NCBI GenBank assembly: GCA_016869215.1
Contig: VGEP01000005.1
Span: 62,001 to 126,000 of the forward strand
DNA length: 64,000 nt
DNA from: Alphaproteobacteria bacterium
Lineage (GTDB): Bacteria > Pseudomonadota > Alphaproteobacteria > Rhizobiales > Xanthobacteraceae
Direction: 5' to 3'
A program made the position numbers and the translations under genes. Positions within the stretch are counted from its first letter, which is position 1. The number at the start of each line of letters is the position of its first letter. Under the pieces are notes generated by a model, which ran no database searches, was not told the DNA's origin, and worked only from the letters and a program-made list of their open reading frames with translations. This document shows positions 51,686 through 61,059 of this stretch, piece after piece.

Positions 51686-52159
51686 ATGGCCGACACGCCG
51701 CTGATCCTGCCTGCGCTCGGCGCCGCCTATGCTGCGCTCGCGCCGTGGGTCGAGGCACTGCTGCGCTTCATCGTCGGCATGGCCATGGTGCCGCACGGCA
51801 TCCGCATGACCATGGGCCGGTTCAAGAACACCGGCGGGCCGCCCGGCACGCTCGACTCGGTCGTCCAGATGTACGACCGCAAGGGCTACCGGCCTGGCCG
51901 GTTCTGGGCCTATTGCACGGTTCTGACGCAGTTCGTCGCCGCGCCCTGCGTCGCGCTCGGCCTGCTCACGCGCCCGATGGCGCTGCCGCTGTTCGTGCTG
52001 CTGGTGCTGTCGGCCTACGATCATTGGAAATACGACGGCTACTTCTGGAACAAGTCGGGCGTCGAATATCCCGCGATGTGGGCGGCGGGCGTCCTGTATT
52101 TCCTGGTCAACGGCGGCGGCGCGATTTCGCTCGACCGTCTGATCGGATTCGAGTTCTGA
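51686..52159 (+). CDS. DoxX family membrane protein
   Basis: A 157-residue membrane protein with four hydrophobic segments, including EALLRFIVGMAMVPHGIRMT near the N-terminus (PHG motif of DoxX/DoxD-like proteins) and VLYFLVNGGGAISLDRLI at the end. DoxX-like proteins are associated with quinone-linked redox reactions, but most lack an assigned function. It lies between a flavin monooxygenase and a class II aldolase gene on the same strand and is likely cotranscribed with both. Confidence 0.88.
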   Translation: MADTPLILPALGAAYAALAPWVEALLRFIVGMAMVPHGIRMTMGRFKNTGGPPGTLDSVVQMYDRKGYRPGRFWAYCTVLTQFVAAPCVALGLLTRPMALPLFVLLVLSAYDHWKYDGYFWNKSGVEYPAMWAAGVLYFLVNGGGAISLDRLIGFEF

Positions 52160-52199
52160 CGCCGGCGCACGCATCGCACGGCGCCGTGAGGGAGGACCC

Positions 52200-52955
52200 A
52201 TGCCGAACGCACTCGCCCAGGCGAAACTCGATCTCGCCATCGCCAACCGCATCGTGTCGCTCGAAGGCATCATCGACGCCTTCGGCCATGTCAGCATGCG
52301 GCATCCGGCGAATCCGAACCGCTATCTCATTTCGCGCTCGCGCTCGCCGGAGCTGGTCGAGCCCGGAGACATCTACGAGTACACGCTCGATTCCGAGCCG
52401 GTGAAGCCGCTGCCCAAGGGCGTGCGCGGCTACGGCGAGATCGTCATCCACGGCGAGATCTACAAGGCGAGGCCGGACGTGAACGCGGTCGCGCATCACC
52501 ACGGCATGGCCTTCCTGCCGTTCTGTAACTCGGGCGAAGAGCTGAAGCCGCTCTATCACATGGGCGCGCAGATCGGCGAAAAGGTGCCGTTCTGGGACAG
52601 CCGCGACGACTTCGGCGACACCAACCTGCTGGTGCTGAAGCCCGAAGAAGGCCGCTCGCTTGCCAAGGCGCTCGGCCCGCACTGGCTCGTGCTGCTGCGC
52701 CGCCACGGCGCGACGGTCGCGGGCAAGACGCTCACCGAACTCGTGTTCCGCACCATCTACAGCTACCGCAACGCCGAGCTGCAACTGATGACCATGGCGC
52801 AGGGTTGGCGCGTCAGCCCGTTGACGCCGGGCGAGCAGAAGCTCGCATGGCAGCGCAACCTCGAACCCCGTCCGCAGGCGCGCGCCTGGGAATACTGGTG
52901 CACGCGGCTGAAGAAGGCCGGCGAATACCCGCGCGCGGCACGCAAGCGCCGATGA
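52200..52955 (+). CDS. class II aldolase/adducin family protein
   Basis: A 251-residue zinc-dependent aldolase-fold enzyme. The family landmarks are visible: IIDAFGHVSMRHPANPNRYL (N-terminal glycine/asparagine loop), the metal-binding histidines in VAHHHGMAF (His99-101 region) and LLRRHGATVAGKTLTELVFR. Members cleave or decarboxylate phosphorylated or free hydroxy-oxo acids; some, such as HMG/decarboxylase types, act in aromatic pathways. ATG follows GGGAGGACCC, an excellent ribosome binding site. Cytoplasmic. Last gene of the plus-strand catabolic run. Confidence 0.9.
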   Translation: MPNALAQAKLDLAIANRIVSLEGIIDAFGHVSMRHPANPNRYLISRSRSPELVEPGDIYEYTLDSEPVKPLPKGVRGYGEIVIHGEIYKARPDVNAVAHHHGMAFLPFCNSGEELKPLYHMGAQIGEKVPFWDSRDDFGDTNLLVLKPEEGRSLAKALGPHWLVLLRRHGATVAGKTLTELVFRTIYSYRNAELQLMTMAQGWRVSPLTPGEQKLAWQRNLEPRPQARAWEYWCTRLKKAGEYPRAARKRR

Positions 52956-53111
52956 GTATCGATGAGTTACCCATTGGTATAGGGCGATAGATTAGCAGGC
53001 ACGTTTCTTCGCAATCATTTTCGCACATGAAGCGCCGCGTTTGCGGCACACCGGGAACCAGCCCGGGCACTCCGGCGTTGAACATGCCGTCCGCCAAATT
53101 CGGGGAACGCT

Positions 53112-54929
53112 ATGCGCGACATGCCGTTTCTGCGTCTGCTCGCCGCCGGGGCGCTGGCACTGAGCCCGCCCGCTGCCGTATTCGGCCAGAATGCCCCCGC
53201 AGCACGGGAACCCGCCGTCTCAATCGCGCCGCAAACAGCTTCCGATAGCAATGCGCTGGTGTTTTCAACCGACACACAATTGGCAAGGCCGATGGTGCCC
53301 GCCGAGGATGTTGCGGTTGCGGAACAATTGCAGAGCCTCATCGAAACCGAGCTCGCACGCCACGTGCGGCATGAGGCGGACCGCGCTGGCATCGAGGCGT
53401 TCTATCGCAGCCGCGGATTCGCGCCGATCTGGGTCTCAAAAAACGCGCCTGCCCCGCGCGCCCGGGACGCGATGGACCATCTGAAAAGTGTGACGGCCGA
53501 CGGCCTCGACCCCAGCGACTATCCGGCGCCGTATTTCAATGACCGCAGCCCTTACGGTCTGGCGGCGGATGAACTGTTCCTGACCAATACGATGTTGACG
53601 TTCGCGCGGCATGCATCCACGGGCCGCGTGGCGTTCACCCGCGTCAGCGCCTCGGTCTATTACGACCTGAAACGGCCCGGCGCCGTGGAGGTTCTGACAA
53701 GGCTTTCGGCCGCCACAGACATCCGCGCGGCGCTTGACGATTTCCATCCGCCGCACGCCGGCTACAAGGCGCTCAAGGCCGAGTTGGCCGCCGAACGCGC
53801 GCGCTCCGGCGAGGCCGGCAATCCGGCGCGCATTGCCGATGGACCGCTGCTGCGGCCCGGCGCGGATGACAACCGCGTTCCACTGCTGCGGCAGCGGCTC
53901 GGCCTCGCGGCCAACGGATCGCAGACCTATGACGACGAGCTTCAGGGCGCAGTGAAGGCGTTCCAGGACGGCAATGGCCTCAGCCCGGACGGCATCGTCG
54001 GCGCCGCTACCCTCGCCCGGCTCAACGGCGAGACGCGCGAAGGCCGCGCCGACGTCATCCTCGCCAACATGGAGCGCTGGCGCTGGATGCCGCGCGATCT
54101 CGGCGAGTCGCACGTGATCGTGAACGTGCCGGATTATTCGCTCAAGGTCGTCGGCCGCGGCACGGCGGCATGGTCGACGAGGATCGTGGTCGGCAAGCCT
54201 GGAACGCAGGCGACGCCGCTGTTCACCGAGACGATGAAATTCATCACGGTCAATCCGACCTGGAACGTGCCGCCATCGATCATCCGCAACGAATACCTGC
54301 CCGCTCTGCAGCGCGACCCGAATGCGCTGGCGCGCATCGGGCTGCGCATGGGTCGCAACGCCGACGGCTCGTTCCGGGTTTATCAGCCGCCGGGCAGCCG
54401 CAACGCGCTCGGCCGCATCCGCTTCAATTTCCCGAACAGATTCCTGGTGTTCCAGCATGACACGCCCGACAAGCACCTGTTCGAGAAGAGCGAGCGCGCC
54501 TTCAGCCACGGTTGCATGCGGGTGCAGTCGCCGGAGAAATACGCCAAGGCGCTGCTGTCGATTTCGCAGCCGCAGGACGGCTACACCGTCGAGCGCATCG
54601 AAAGCCTGTACGGCGCGAACGAACACACCATCCAGTTAGCCAACCCAATCCCCGTCCACATGACGTACCAGACGGCGTTCGTCGACGACAATGGACAGCT
54701 CCAGATCAGGCGCGACATCTACGGCCACGACAAGGCAATCGCGGACATCCTGCGCAACGAACGCGCCGTCGCGGACGTGCCCGTGCCGCGCGATTACCAT
54801 TCAAGCAGCAAGCCGGTGATGGCGTCGACTCCACAGGACGATTCGTTCCGCGATCCCTTGGCCAGCTTCGCCCGCGGCCCGGCGTTCGGACGCCAGCGCG
54901 CGTCCGATCGCCACACCAACAATTGGTAA
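53112..54929 (+). CDS. L,D-transpeptidase (YcbB/LdtD type)
   Basis: A 605-residue cell-wall enzyme forming 3-3 peptidoglycan cross-links. A signal peptide (LLAAGALALSPPAAVFGQ) is followed by the scaffold domain (IEAFYRSRGFAPIWVSKNAP), a PG_binding_1 domain (VPLLRQRLGLAANGSQTYDD, then GLSPDGIVGAATLARLNGE) and the YkuD catalytic domain with the motif FSHGCMRVQSPEKYA; the nucleophile is Cys468. The domain order and length are those of YcbB. A disordered, Arg-rich C-terminus is unusual but common in Rhizobiales. Monocistronic; 156 bases upstream have no gene. Confidence 0.93.
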   Translation: MRDMPFLRLLAAGALALSPPAAVFGQNAPAAREPAVSIAPQTASDSNALVFSTDTQLARPMVPAEDVAVAEQLQSLIETELARHVRHEADRAGIEAFYRSRGFAPIWVSKNAPAPRARDAMDHLKSVTADGLDPSDYPAPYFNDRSPYGLAADELFLTNTMLTFARHASTGRVAFTRVSASVYYDLKRPGAVEVLTRLSAATDIRAALDDFHPPHAGYKALKAELAAERARSGEAGNPARIADGPLLRPGADDNRVPLLRQRLGLAANGSQTYDDELQGAVKAFQDGNGLSPDGIVGAATLARLNGETREGRADVILANMERWRWMPRDLGESHVIVNVPDYSLKVVGRGTAAWSTRIVVGKPGTQATPLFTETMKFITVNPTWNVPPSIIRNEYLPALQRDPNALARIGLRMGRNADGSFRVYQPPGSRNALGRIRFNFPNRFLVFQHDTPDKHLFEKSERAFSHGCMRVQSPEKYAKALLSISQPQDGYTVERIESLYGANEHTIQLANPIPVHMTYQTAFVDDNGQLQIRRDIYGHDKAIADILRNERAVADVPVPRDYHSSSKPVMASTPQDDSFRDPLASFARGPAFGRQRASDRHTNNW

Positions 54930-54977
54930 CCGATAGATCGCCAGCCGAGCGCGGCCACGCCCCGCTTCACGCCGGAA

Positions 54978-56474
54978 TCATTTCGGTTTCGCCAGGTTGA
55001 TGTTGATGTTCTTTTCCTGGGTGAAGGAAATCAGTTCCTCCAGGCATTCCTCGCGGCCGATTCCCGATTGCTTGACGCCGCCGAACGGCGTGCCGATGAA
55101 GTGCTTGGAGATGTCGTTGATCCACACGAAGCCCGCCTCGACATTGGCCGCAGCGCGGTGGGCGGTCGTTAGATCGTTGGTCCAGATCGAGGCCGTGAGC
55201 CCGTATTCGACCGAATTGACCTGCTCGAACATCGCCGTCTCGTCGCTCCACTTCACGACGCCGACCACCGGACCGAAAATCTCCTCCTTGAAGATGCGCA
55301 TCGATGGCTTCACGTCGGCGAACACCGTCGGCTCGATGTAGAGCCCCTTCGCCAGCACCGGGTCCGACGGCCGCCCGCCGCCGTTGACCAGCCGCGCGCC
55401 TTCGCTCTTGGCCGAGTCGATGTACATCATCACGCGGTCGAACTGGGTCTTGGAGATGATCGCGCCCATGGTGGTTGCCGGATCGGTCGGAATGCCCGGT
55501 TTCCAGTGCTGGATGCGCACCTTCACCCGCTCCAGAACCGCGTCGTAGATTTTCTCGTGGATGAAGGCGCGGCTGGTCGAGCCGCAGGACTGGCCGCACC
55601 AGGTGAAGTTCATGCCGCCGACCACGCCGCCCGCGACCGCGTCCGGATCGGCGTCGGGATAGGCGATCAGCGCATTCTTGCCGCCGAGTTCCAGCAGCAC
55701 GCCCTTGAGCGTGTCTGCCGCGGCGCGCATCACGGCTTTGCCGGTGGGGACGCTGCCGATCAGCGCGATCTTGGCGACATCGGGATGGCTTGCGAGCGCA
55801 GCCCCTGCCTCCTTGCCCCCTGGCACCAGGTTGAACACGCCGGGCGGCAGCAGGCCGTCGATCAGCTCGGCGAGGCGCAACGACGACAGCGGCGCCTGCT
55901 CCGGCGGCTTCATGACGATGGTGTTGCCGGCGGCGAGCGGCGCCGCGGCCTTGCCCGCGATGAACATGAAGGGATGGTTGAACGGCACGATGCGGCCGAC
56001 GACGCCCAAAGGCTCGCGCACCGAAAAATTGATGCGATCCGGCCCCATCGGAATCGACGCGCCCTTCATCTCGGTCACCAGACCCGCGAAAAAGTCGATC
56101 TGCGCCGCAGCGATCGTGGCGTCCATGATCATTTCGGCGATCGGGTTTCCGCAGTCGGCGGAGTCGATCATGGCAAGCTCGCCGGCGTTTTCGCGCAGCA
56201 CGCGGGCGATTTCCTTGAGCATCTTGGCGCGCTCCAGCGGCGGAATGCGTTTCCATTCCTTGAACGCGGCCTTCGCCGCCTTCACCGCGGCGTCGATGTC
56301 CTCCGCGCCCGCGTCGGCGGCCTTGCCGAGCGACTCGCCGGTGCCCGGATTGACTTGCTCGGAGAAGCGGCCGGCCTTCGGCGCGTGCCACTTGCCGCCG
56401 TAGTAGGCGCCGCGTTGCGCCGGCAGGTTGAGCTTGATCGAGGCGAGCGAATTCGGGGGCACGGGCGTATTCAT
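54978..56474 (-). CDS. aldehyde dehydrogenase family protein
   Basis: A 498-residue NAD(P)-dependent aldehyde dehydrogenase. Cofactor and catalytic features: PFNHPFMFIAGKAAAPLAAG, LELGGKNALIAYP (general-base Glu) and the nucleophile Cys297 in WCGQSCGSTSR; the family C-terminus PFGGVKQSGIGREECLEELI is present. Substrate is unknown. It is the last gene of a minus-strand set with two ABC permeases, an ATPase and a ThDP enzyme; a benzaldehyde-like or short-chain aldehyde produced by that ThDP enzyme would be a plausible substrate, but this is inference. Confidence 0.92.
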   Translation of the reverse strand: MNTPVPPNSLASIKLNLPAQRGAYYGGKWHAPKAGRFSEQVNPGTGESLGKAADAGAEDIDAAVKAAKAAFKEWKRIPPLERAKMLKEIARVLRENAGELAMIDSADCGNPIAEMIMDATIAAAQIDFFAGLVTEMKGASIPMGPDRINFSVREPLGVVGRIVPFNHPFMFIAGKAAAPLAAGNTIVMKPPEQAPLSSLRLAELIDGLLPPGVFNLVPGGKEAGAALASHPDVAKIALIGSVPTGKAVMRAAADTLKGVLLELGGKNALIAYPDADPDAVAGGVVGGMNFTWCGQSCGSTSRAFIHEKIYDAVLERVKVRIQHWKPGIPTDPATTMGAIISKTQFDRVMMYIDSAKSEGARLVNGGGRPSDPVLAKGLYIEPTVFADVKPSMRIFKEEIFGPVVGVVKWSDETAMFEQVNSVEYGLTASIWTNDLTTAHRAAANVEAGFVWINDISKHFIGTPFGGVKQSGIGREECLEELISFTQEKNININLAKPK

Positions 56475-56552
56475 GGCGGATCACTCCCTGACGCGTTGTC
56501 CGGCTGTCGCCGCTCTCCCGCTTCGGCGGGGGCCTGATGCAACTGGAAAAGT

Positions 56553-57368
56553 CTATCCCCTGCTTGCCCGTCCGACCAGCGCGTTCGCCCCGATGGCGAC
56601 CACGAACAGGACGATCAAGAGCGAGTACATGCGCGGCATGTCGAAGGTGTTGTAGGCGTCGATGATCAGGAAGCCGACGCCGCGGTTGGACAGCTTGGTC
56701 TCCGCCAGCAATGTACCGATCACGGCGACTCCGAGACCGAGCCGCACGCCGTTCACGATCGGCTGGCGCATCGCGGGCAGATAGATTTTCGTCACCATCT
56801 GCCAGGTGTTGAGCCGGAAACTGCGCCCGACACGGATCAGCACGCTCTCGATCTGCCGCATGCCGGCGGCGGCGCTCAGCACGATCGGGAAGAAGCAGGA
56901 GATCGTGCCCATCGCGACCTTCGAGCCCGGCCCGACCCCGAACCACATGATCATCAGCGGGAAGAAGATGATTTTCGGCGTCGGCCCGAGATAATAGAGG
57001 AAGCGCTCGAACGCCTTGCTCAGGAACGGATTGGCGCCGAGCGCGAGCCCGACCGCAAGGCCCGAGAAGCCGCCGATCGTCATACCGGCGCCGACCTCGG
57101 CCATCGTAATCCAGAGGTGCCGGTAGAAATCGGGCACCCAGAGCGTCGTGATTCCGACCTCCCATTGGAAGTCCGGGACGGCCAGGAGCTCAAACAGCGA
57201 CCGGCCAATGGTGAGAAGCGAGGGCACCACGTCGCGGAACAGCAGGCCCGACGCCGCGGCCGCCTCCCAGATTCCGAGCAACCCGGCCAGCAGCGCGATG
57301 CGCAGCAGCAGGACCTGCCGGCGCAGCGTCATGCCGCCCGTTCGCGCCGGCGCGCCGCTCGCGGTCAT
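56553..57368 (-). CDS. ABC transporter permease (SsuC/TauC type) 1
   Basis: A 271-residue inner-membrane permease with about six spans. The EAA-loop consensus is seen in MRQIESVLIRVGRSFRLNTW and IYLPAMRQPIVNGVRLGL. ATG at 57368 overlaps the stop codon of the upstream permease gene (ATGA). Nitrate/sulfonate/taurine-type transporter. With the second permease and the ATPase it would form a heterodimeric channel; the binding protein is missing from this operon. Confidence 0.9.
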   Translation of the reverse strand: MTASGAPARTGGMTLRRQVLLLRIALLAGLLGIWEAAAASGLLFRDVVPSLLTIGRSLFELLAVPDFQWEVGITTLWVPDFYRHLWITMAEVGAGMTIGGFSGLAVGLALGANPFLSKAFERFLYYLGPTPKIIFFPLMIMWFGVGPGSKVAMGTISCFFPIVLSAAAGMRQIESVLIRVGRSFRLNTWQMVTKIYLPAMRQPIVNGVRLGLGVAVIGTLLAETKLSNRGVGFLIIDAYNTFDMPRMYSLLIVLFVVAIGANALVGRASRG

Positions 57369-58135
57369 GTGCCCGGCCGCAGCCATCGCTCGATCCGTTC
57401 GGTTGCCATGAAGAACACGACGCTGACCAGGATCACAAAGCAAATCGCGGCGAAGGTGCCGGGCAGGTCGTAGCGCTCGGACAGTTCGTTGACGAGCTGG
57501 CCGAGCCCGCCGAAGTTGATCAGAAACTCGACGCCGACGATGTTGATCAGCGCGAAGATCATGCCGAGCCGCACACCGACGAAGATCGTCGGCAGCGCGG
57601 AGGGGAACAGGATTTTCCAGTAGAGCTGCGAGGGCGTCAGGTTGAAGCTGCGCCCGACGTTGATCAGCACCGCGCGCGTGCCGGACAGTCCTTCCAGCGT
57701 CTTCAGCACCACCGGCGGCAGGGCCGCGACGAAGCCGATCATGATCACGGTCCAGACGCTGCGGCCGAACAGCACCAGGAACAGCGGATACATCAGCACC
57801 AGCGGCGCCGACGCCATGGCCGCGACCCAGGTCTCGGTCGCAAGCCGGAGCAGCCGCAGCCGGTGCAGCAGCACGCCGAGGCCGATGCCGGTCACGGCGA
57901 GCATCAGGCTCGCCGCCAGCGCCTCGCCGCAGGTGACGAAGAAACGCGACAGCACGTTCTCGTCGGCAATGATGCGGCCGAAGCTTGTTACAATCTCAGA
58001 GGGTTTTGGGACGATGAACGGATTGATCTTGCCGCTCGCCACCAGAATTTCAATCAGCACGAAGAATGCCAGCAGGCAAGCGATGCCGAATAGCACCGGA
58101 ATGACATCGTTCCGCCGCAGCCATTGCGCGCTCAT
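57365..58135 (-). CDS. ABC transporter permease (SsuC/TauC type) 2
   Basis: A 256-residue permease with several spans (VIPVLFGIACLLAFFVLIEI at the N-terminus). The EAA loop is EGLSGTRAVLINVGRSFNLT followed by ILFPSALPTIFVGVRLGM. Coupled to both neighbours by four-base overlaps (ATPase upstream, permease 1 downstream). Same transporter class as its partner but only distantly similar to it. Confidence 0.9.
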   Translation of the reverse strand: MSAQWLRRNDVIPVLFGIACLLAFFVLIEILVASGKINPFIVPKPSEIVTSFGRIIADENVLSRFFVTCGEALAASLMLAVTGIGLGVLLHRLRLLRLATETWVAAMASAPLVLMYPLFLVLFGRSVWTVIMIGFVAALPPVVLKTLEGLSGTRAVLINVGRSFNLTPSQLYWKILFPSALPTIFVGVRLGMIFALINIVGVEFLINFGGLGQLVNELSERYDLPGTFAAICFVILVSVVFFMATERIERWLRPGT

Positions 58136-58959
58136 TTGCGGACAGCCCCCGCTCTCGCCACGCGCTGCTCGTCGTCCTTGAGGCCCTTGCTCGCCTCCTC
58201 GCGCAGATCGTTCCAGATTTGCGCGACGTAATGGCCGAAGGCGTCGGAGCCTACGATCTCCGAGGTGCGCGGGCGCGGCAGCTTGATGTCGACGATCCGC
58301 TTGGTCTTGCCCGGCCGGTAGGTCATCACCAGGATGCGGTCGGAGAGCTGCACCGCCTCGGTCAGATTGTGGGTGATGAGCAGCGTGGTCTGCTTCAGGT
58401 CCTGCTGGATCTGCAGCACCTTGTCGCCGAGCAGAAGCCGCGTCTGCTCGTCGAGCGCCGCGAACGGCTCGTCCATCAGCAGGATTTTCGGCTCGGAGGC
58501 GAGCGTGCGCGCCATCGACACGCGCTGGCGCATGCCGCCCGACAACTCCGACGGATAGCGCCGCTCGAAGCCGTCGAGGCCGACCAGCCCGACGAAATGA
58601 CGGGCCTTGTCGTAACGCTCGGACTTGCCCATGCCCGCGATTTCAAGCGGGAACGCCACGTTGTCGATCACGGTGCGCCAGGGGAATGTCGACTCCTCCT
58701 GGAAGATCATGCCGATCGACGGATGCGGGCCGCTGACCGTCTCGCCCGCCACGCTCACGCGGCCGTCGTAGCCGTCGAGCAATCCGCCGATCACGTTGAA
58801 CAGCGTCGATTTCCCGCAGCCCGACGGGCCGATCACCGCCAGGAACTCACCCGGCGCAACATCGAACGACACATGGTCGACGGCCGTGAGGACACCGTCC
58901 GGCGTCTCGAAACGCTTGACGATGTCCTCGACGACCAGAATGGAATCGGCGGAAGCCAT
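58132..58959 (-). CDS. ABC transporter ATP-binding protein (SsuB/TauB type)
   Basis: A 275-residue ATPase. Walker A is GPSGCGKST, the Q-loop FQEES, the ABC signature LSGGMRQRVSMARTLASE, Walker B ILLMDEPFAALDEQT and the switch histidine ITHNL. It energises the two permeases encoded directly downstream. Twenty-three bases downstream of the ThDP-enzyme gene on the same strand. No substrate-binding protein is encoded in this operon; one of the orphan binding proteins elsewhere could serve. Confidence 0.93.
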   Translation of the reverse strand: MASADSILVVEDIVKRFETPDGVLTAVDHVSFDVAPGEFLAVIGPSGCGKSTLFNVIGGLLDGYDGRVSVAGETVSGPHPSIGMIFQEESTFPWRTVIDNVAFPLEIAGMGKSERYDKARHFVGLVGLDGFERRYPSELSGGMRQRVSMARTLASEPKILLMDEPFAALDEQTRLLLGDKVLQIQQDLKQTTLLITHNLTEAVQLSDRILVMTYRPGKTKRIVDIKLPRPRTSEIVGSDAFGHYVAQIWNDLREEASKGLKDDEQRVARAGAVRK

Positions 58960-58982
58960 GTCGTGCGCTCCGCCGAACGCCG

Positions 58983-60803
58983 TCAGCTTCCGCGGTCGGC
59001 CTTGCCCCGCGACATGGCCGCGGCAGTCGCCGGGCTGTAGCCGCCGAGGATGCGCGCGTCGACCACGGCGACGCCGCCGCCTTCGACCACTTTGATCGCC
59101 TCGTTCAGCGCCTTCTCCAGCTCACCGGCATTGCGGCACGGACCGAAGCCGCTCGCGCCCTGGCCCTTCGCCACCGTGGCGATGTCGATGTCCGGATCGC
59201 TGATGCGCTGGCCGATCCACTTGTTGTCGACCGGGCGGTTGCGCGCGACCGCGACACGCTCCTGATGGACCTCGTCGTTGTAGAACGAGCGATTGTTGGC
59301 CACCAGGACCAGGAGCGGGATGCGGTAGTGGACCGCGGTCCAGACCGCCGTGCAGCCCATCATGAAGTCGCCGTCGCCACAGACCGCGATCGGCATGCGG
59401 CCGGTGCCCTTGAGCGCCAGCGCCGCGCCGACCGAGATGCCGGGACCGCCGCCGACGCCGCCGCCGCCGTCGGAACCGATGTAGTCGAGCGGATGACGGA
59501 ACGGCCAGAACTCGCCGTGCCAGGACAGCGACACGTGGGTGAGCGACACCTTGCGGTCGCCGACCGCGTGCCGCAGCACGTTCGCCATGTCGGCCGCCGC
59601 CATGTCGCCGGTCGGCGAGGGCTTCGGCTTCAGCGGATGCTCGCGTACGAGATGCGGCTTCTTTGGCTTCGCCTTCGAACCGATGGCTTCGAGCAGCGCC
59701 GCAATGGTGGCGTCCGTCTCGGCCGGGATGAACAGGTCCGCCGGCGGCAGCGCCTCGTAATCCATGCTCCAGCCGTTGTGCAGGTTCTGGTCGAGCGACA
59801 CCTGGACGATGGTGGCCGACGGCACGCTGCCGATGGCCTTGAACGTGCCGCCGAGATCGACCCAGTCGAGGCTGAGGATCGCGTCGGCGTCCTTCACCGC
59901 GGCAATAAGGTCGTCGGTGGCGAACGTCGCCGGGAATCCGATGTGCAGCGGATGATCCGTCGGGAACACAGCGCCGATCTTGAGGTTGGTCGCAACACGC
60001 GCGTCGAGCGCCTCGGCGAGCTGTACGCGGCGATTCCAATCAGCTTCGTCGCGCGACACGCGGCCCATCAGGATCAGCGGCCGCTTGGCGGCGGTCATGA
60101 TGTCCACCGCCTTCTTGACGAGATCGGCGGACGGGCCCTGCACGACGGGCGGCATGAATCGCTTGACGTCGATCGCCGGCAGCGGAGCGGCGAGCTTGCC
60201 TTCCTGCACCTCGGCGTCGAGGTTGATGTAGGTGGGACCGCAGGGCGCGGTGTTCGCCATCCAATAGGCGCGGATCACCGACTCGCGGGCAGCTCCGGCG
60301 GATGCCGGCTGGTCGTCCCACTTGGAGAAGTTACGGATGATGGCGCCCTGGTCGGCCGCGGTGTGAATCCAGTCGATCCAGGGACGGCGCTTCATCGCGT
60401 CCACCGGGCCGGTCGCGCCGAGGATCAGGATCGGCATGCGGTCGCACCAGGCGTTGAAGATCGCCATGGTGGCATGAAACAGGCCGACGTTGGAATGAAC
60501 CGCGGCGGCCATCGCGCGGCCGGTCACCTTGGCATAGCCGTGGGCGATGGCGACCGCCGCCTCCTCGTGCAGGCACAGAATCATCTGCGGCTGCTCGTTG
60601 CCGAGGAAGTTGACGATCGAGTCGTGCAGGCCGCGATAGCTCGCGCCCGGATTGAGCGCGATGTAGGGAATATCAAGCGCGCTCAGGGTCTCGGCGACGA
60701 CGTCGCTGCCGAAGGCCGCAGCGTTTGTCGAATAGGGAATCGAAAGGCGTTCGACCTTGTGAACGTCGGGGTCTTTTGCGGCGGGAGAGGATTTCGGAGC
60801 CAT
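58983..60803 (-). CDS. ThDP-dependent enzyme, acetolactate synthase/benzoylformate decarboxylase-like
   Basis: A 606-residue thiamine-diphosphate enzyme. The catalytic Glu is in LHEEAAVAIAHGYAKVTG; ThDP is bound by GDGDFMMGCTAVWTAVHY up to VANNRSFYND. The central domain has RPLILMGRVSRDEADW. Distinct from the ThDP enzyme at 37.8-39.5 kb. The ATG at 60803 is preferred to an upstream one because of the family-like N-terminus; the first 30 or so residues are a Lys/Pro/Ser-rich extension. It heads an operon with an ABC transporter and an aldehyde dehydrogenase: uptake, decarboxylation of a 2-oxo acid, and oxidation of the aldehyde would be a coherent route. Confidence 0.9.
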   Translation of the reverse strand: MAPKSSPAAKDPDVHKVERLSIPYSTNAAAFGSDVVAETLSALDIPYIALNPGASYRGLHDSIVNFLGNEQPQMILCLHEEAAVAIAHGYAKVTGRAMAAAVHSNVGLFHATMAIFNAWCDRMPILILGATGPVDAMKRRPWIDWIHTAADQGAIIRNFSKWDDQPASAGAARESVIRAYWMANTAPCGPTYINLDAEVQEGKLAAPLPAIDVKRFMPPVVQGPSADLVKKAVDIMTAAKRPLILMGRVSRDEADWNRRVQLAEALDARVATNLKIGAVFPTDHPLHIGFPATFATDDLIAAVKDADAILSLDWVDLGGTFKAIGSVPSATIVQVSLDQNLHNGWSMDYEALPPADLFIPAETDATIAALLEAIGSKAKPKKPHLVREHPLKPKPSPTGDMAAADMANVLRHAVGDRKVSLTHVSLSWHGEFWPFRHPLDYIGSDGGGGVGGGPGISVGAALALKGTGRMPIAVCGDGDFMMGCTAVWTAVHYRIPLLVLVANNRSFYNDEVHQERVAVARNRPVDNKWIGQRISDPDIDIATVAKGQGASGFGPCRNAGELEKALNEAIKVVEGGGVAVVDARILGGYSPATAAAMSRGKADRGS

Positions 60804-61059
60804 GGGTGCTGACGCCCTTTTCGGCCGGCCGTCCGTACGGGCGCCGGTCAATCGGGACGGAGCACGCTTGTGGACGCGGCAAATGCGCCCGAAAAAGACC
60901 ATAGGGCGCTACCGCTGTCAAAATCATTTTGCCTTGCCGCCGTGCAGCAAAAAGCACTGAAAACACTGGTCAATTGTGCGCACAAGCGCAGCGCGCAGCG
61001 GCCCGTTCCATGGCGTGTACGCAAACCTGAGTTGCAGCAATGCGCGGCAGCCACGCGCG

